Source of the DNA: an uncultured Bacteroidales bacterium
GTDB taxonomy: Bacteria > Bacteroidota > Bacteroidia > Bacteroidales > UBA4417
NCBI GenBank assembly: GCA_937965665.1
Contig: CALCJE010000161.1
Location: forward strand, 1 to 23,230
DNA length: 23,230 nucleotides
Direction of reading: 5' to 3'
Shown: positions 22,774-23,230 of the stretch, piece by piece
Layout: each line of letters opens with the position of its first letter
Position numbering within the stretch: position 1 is the stretch's first letter
Translations under genes and position numbers: made by a program
The notes under the pieces: model-generated
The model's input: the letters and a program-made list of their open reading frames with translations, nothing else
What the model was told of the DNA's origin: nothing
Database searches by the model: none

Positions 22774-23230
22774 CTTTATGTGTTTGCACCTGGTCGCCTT
22801 GTATTATTTTCACAACAAAAATATTTCCGGAATAAGGCAGGTTAATGGTATAAGTTGCCGAGAGTGGCTCTGTATACTCGAAGCGCTGGGCCATCTTACC
22901 TAGGGCATCGTACACTTCGATGGTAATCGGGTTATCATTGTTCAGGTTTGTTAGAATGTTTACCGAGCCCTTGCTGGGATTGGGAGAAACCACAGCTTTA
23001 ACATCAATAAACTTTTCCTTAACAATTGAATCGGCATTATATACATTGCTAACCACCAGTTTCACGTTCATAGCACCATACCGGTCGAACTTAATTCCGG
23101 TGGGATTCTGCTCTGTTGATTCGTAGGGAGTGCCACCCTGGAAATACCAGTGCCTTTTGGTAGGTTTGCCCGATGACATGTCCTGGCCATTCATAGTACC
23201 ACCAACCGGGGTCACAAAACTGCTGGCTGA
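22757..23230 (-). CDS. Secreted protein with PKD-like and T9SS sorting domains, C-terminal part
   Basis: The frame is open through the right edge and gives 157 residues to the stop; the N terminus lies outside the window. The first part contains HWYFQGGTPYESTEQNPTGI and GAMNVKLVVSN, a PKD-type beta sandwich repeat. VVSPNPSKGSVNILTNL then opens the C-terminal T9SS type A sorting domain, ending GNIFVVKIIQGDQVQTHKVV. Such PKD-T9SS tails are found on large secreted peptidases and adhesins of Bacteroidetes; what this one carries cannot be seen. It ends 42 bases upstream of mqnE on the same strand with no terminator seen between them. Confidence 0.85.
   Translation of the reverse strand, partial: SASSFVTPVGGTMNGQDMSSGKPTKRHWYFQGGTPYESTEQNPTGIKFDRYGAMNVKLVVSNVYNADSIVKEKFIDVKAVVSPNPSKGSVNILTNLNNDNPITIEVYDALGKMAQRFEYTEPLSATYTINLPYSGNIFVVKIIQGDQVQTHKVVVVH

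Noticed and set aside
1..23230. CRISPR array, insertion sequence, prophage, tRNA or defence system
   Set aside because: No regularly spaced repeats, transposase or integrase genes, tRNA cloverleaf or nuclease/toxin pairs were seen on either strand.

Overview
The window is chromosomal DNA of a Bacteroidetes (Bacteroidota), probably class Bacteroidia. This rests on several signs: two secreted proteins with type IX secretion (T9SS) C-terminal sorting domains, DUF4834 and DUF4783 family proteins, the YfhO plus glycosyltransferase pair common in this phylum, promoters of the Bacteroidetes form (TTG, 16-19 bases, TAnnTTTG), and few Shine-Dalgarno sequences. An MqnE gene suggests menaquinone synthesis by the futalosine route. 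I saw no tRNA, rRNA, insertion sequence, CRISPR array, prophage or toxin/defence module. No gap between genes exceeds 300 bases.

Layout. 1-812: end of pepD with its terminator, then rpmH (ribosomal protein L34) with a textbook promoter and its own terminator. 936-5081 (+): DUF4834 protein, YfhO-family membrane protein and a glycosyltransferase, closely spaced. 5065-7558 (-): a divergent GpsA-like dehydrogenase downstream of a Wzx-type flippase. 7804-10963 (+): a second flippase (TTG start), a glycosyltransferase and a methyltransferase in a tight operon, divergent from the first flippase. 10964-13002 (-): another glycosyltransferase and a YihY/BrkB membrane protein. Together 1274-11959 forms a small cell-surface glycan region with two flippases and three glycosyltransferases but no sugar-nucleotide synthesis genes and no obvious polymerase.

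13153-14420 (-): nadC behind a DUF4783 gene. 14585-15646 (+): rlmH and the RdgB-type dITP/XTP pyrophosphatase, closed by a bidirectional terminator shared with ddl. 15690-16679 (-): ddl (D-Ala-D-Ala ligase), divergent from 16961-20880 (+): a membrane-anchored PASTA protein, a T9SS-exported protein and an RluD-type pseudouridine synthase. 20956-21441 (-): a small exported protein, probably outer-membrane. 21608-22714 (-): mqnE. 22757-23230 (-): C-terminal end of a PKD/T9SS secreted protein that runs off the window.

Most genes are housekeeping or ordinary accessory types, and I found no clear new multi-gene system. The observations most worth testing are the candidate structured leader upstream of ddl, the atypical GpsA paralog joined to a flippase gene, the long imperfect inverted repeat between the divergent flippase promoters, and the PASTA/T9SS pair beside ddl and rluD. 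Promoter, terminator and RNA-fold statements come from reading by eye, not from a folding program.
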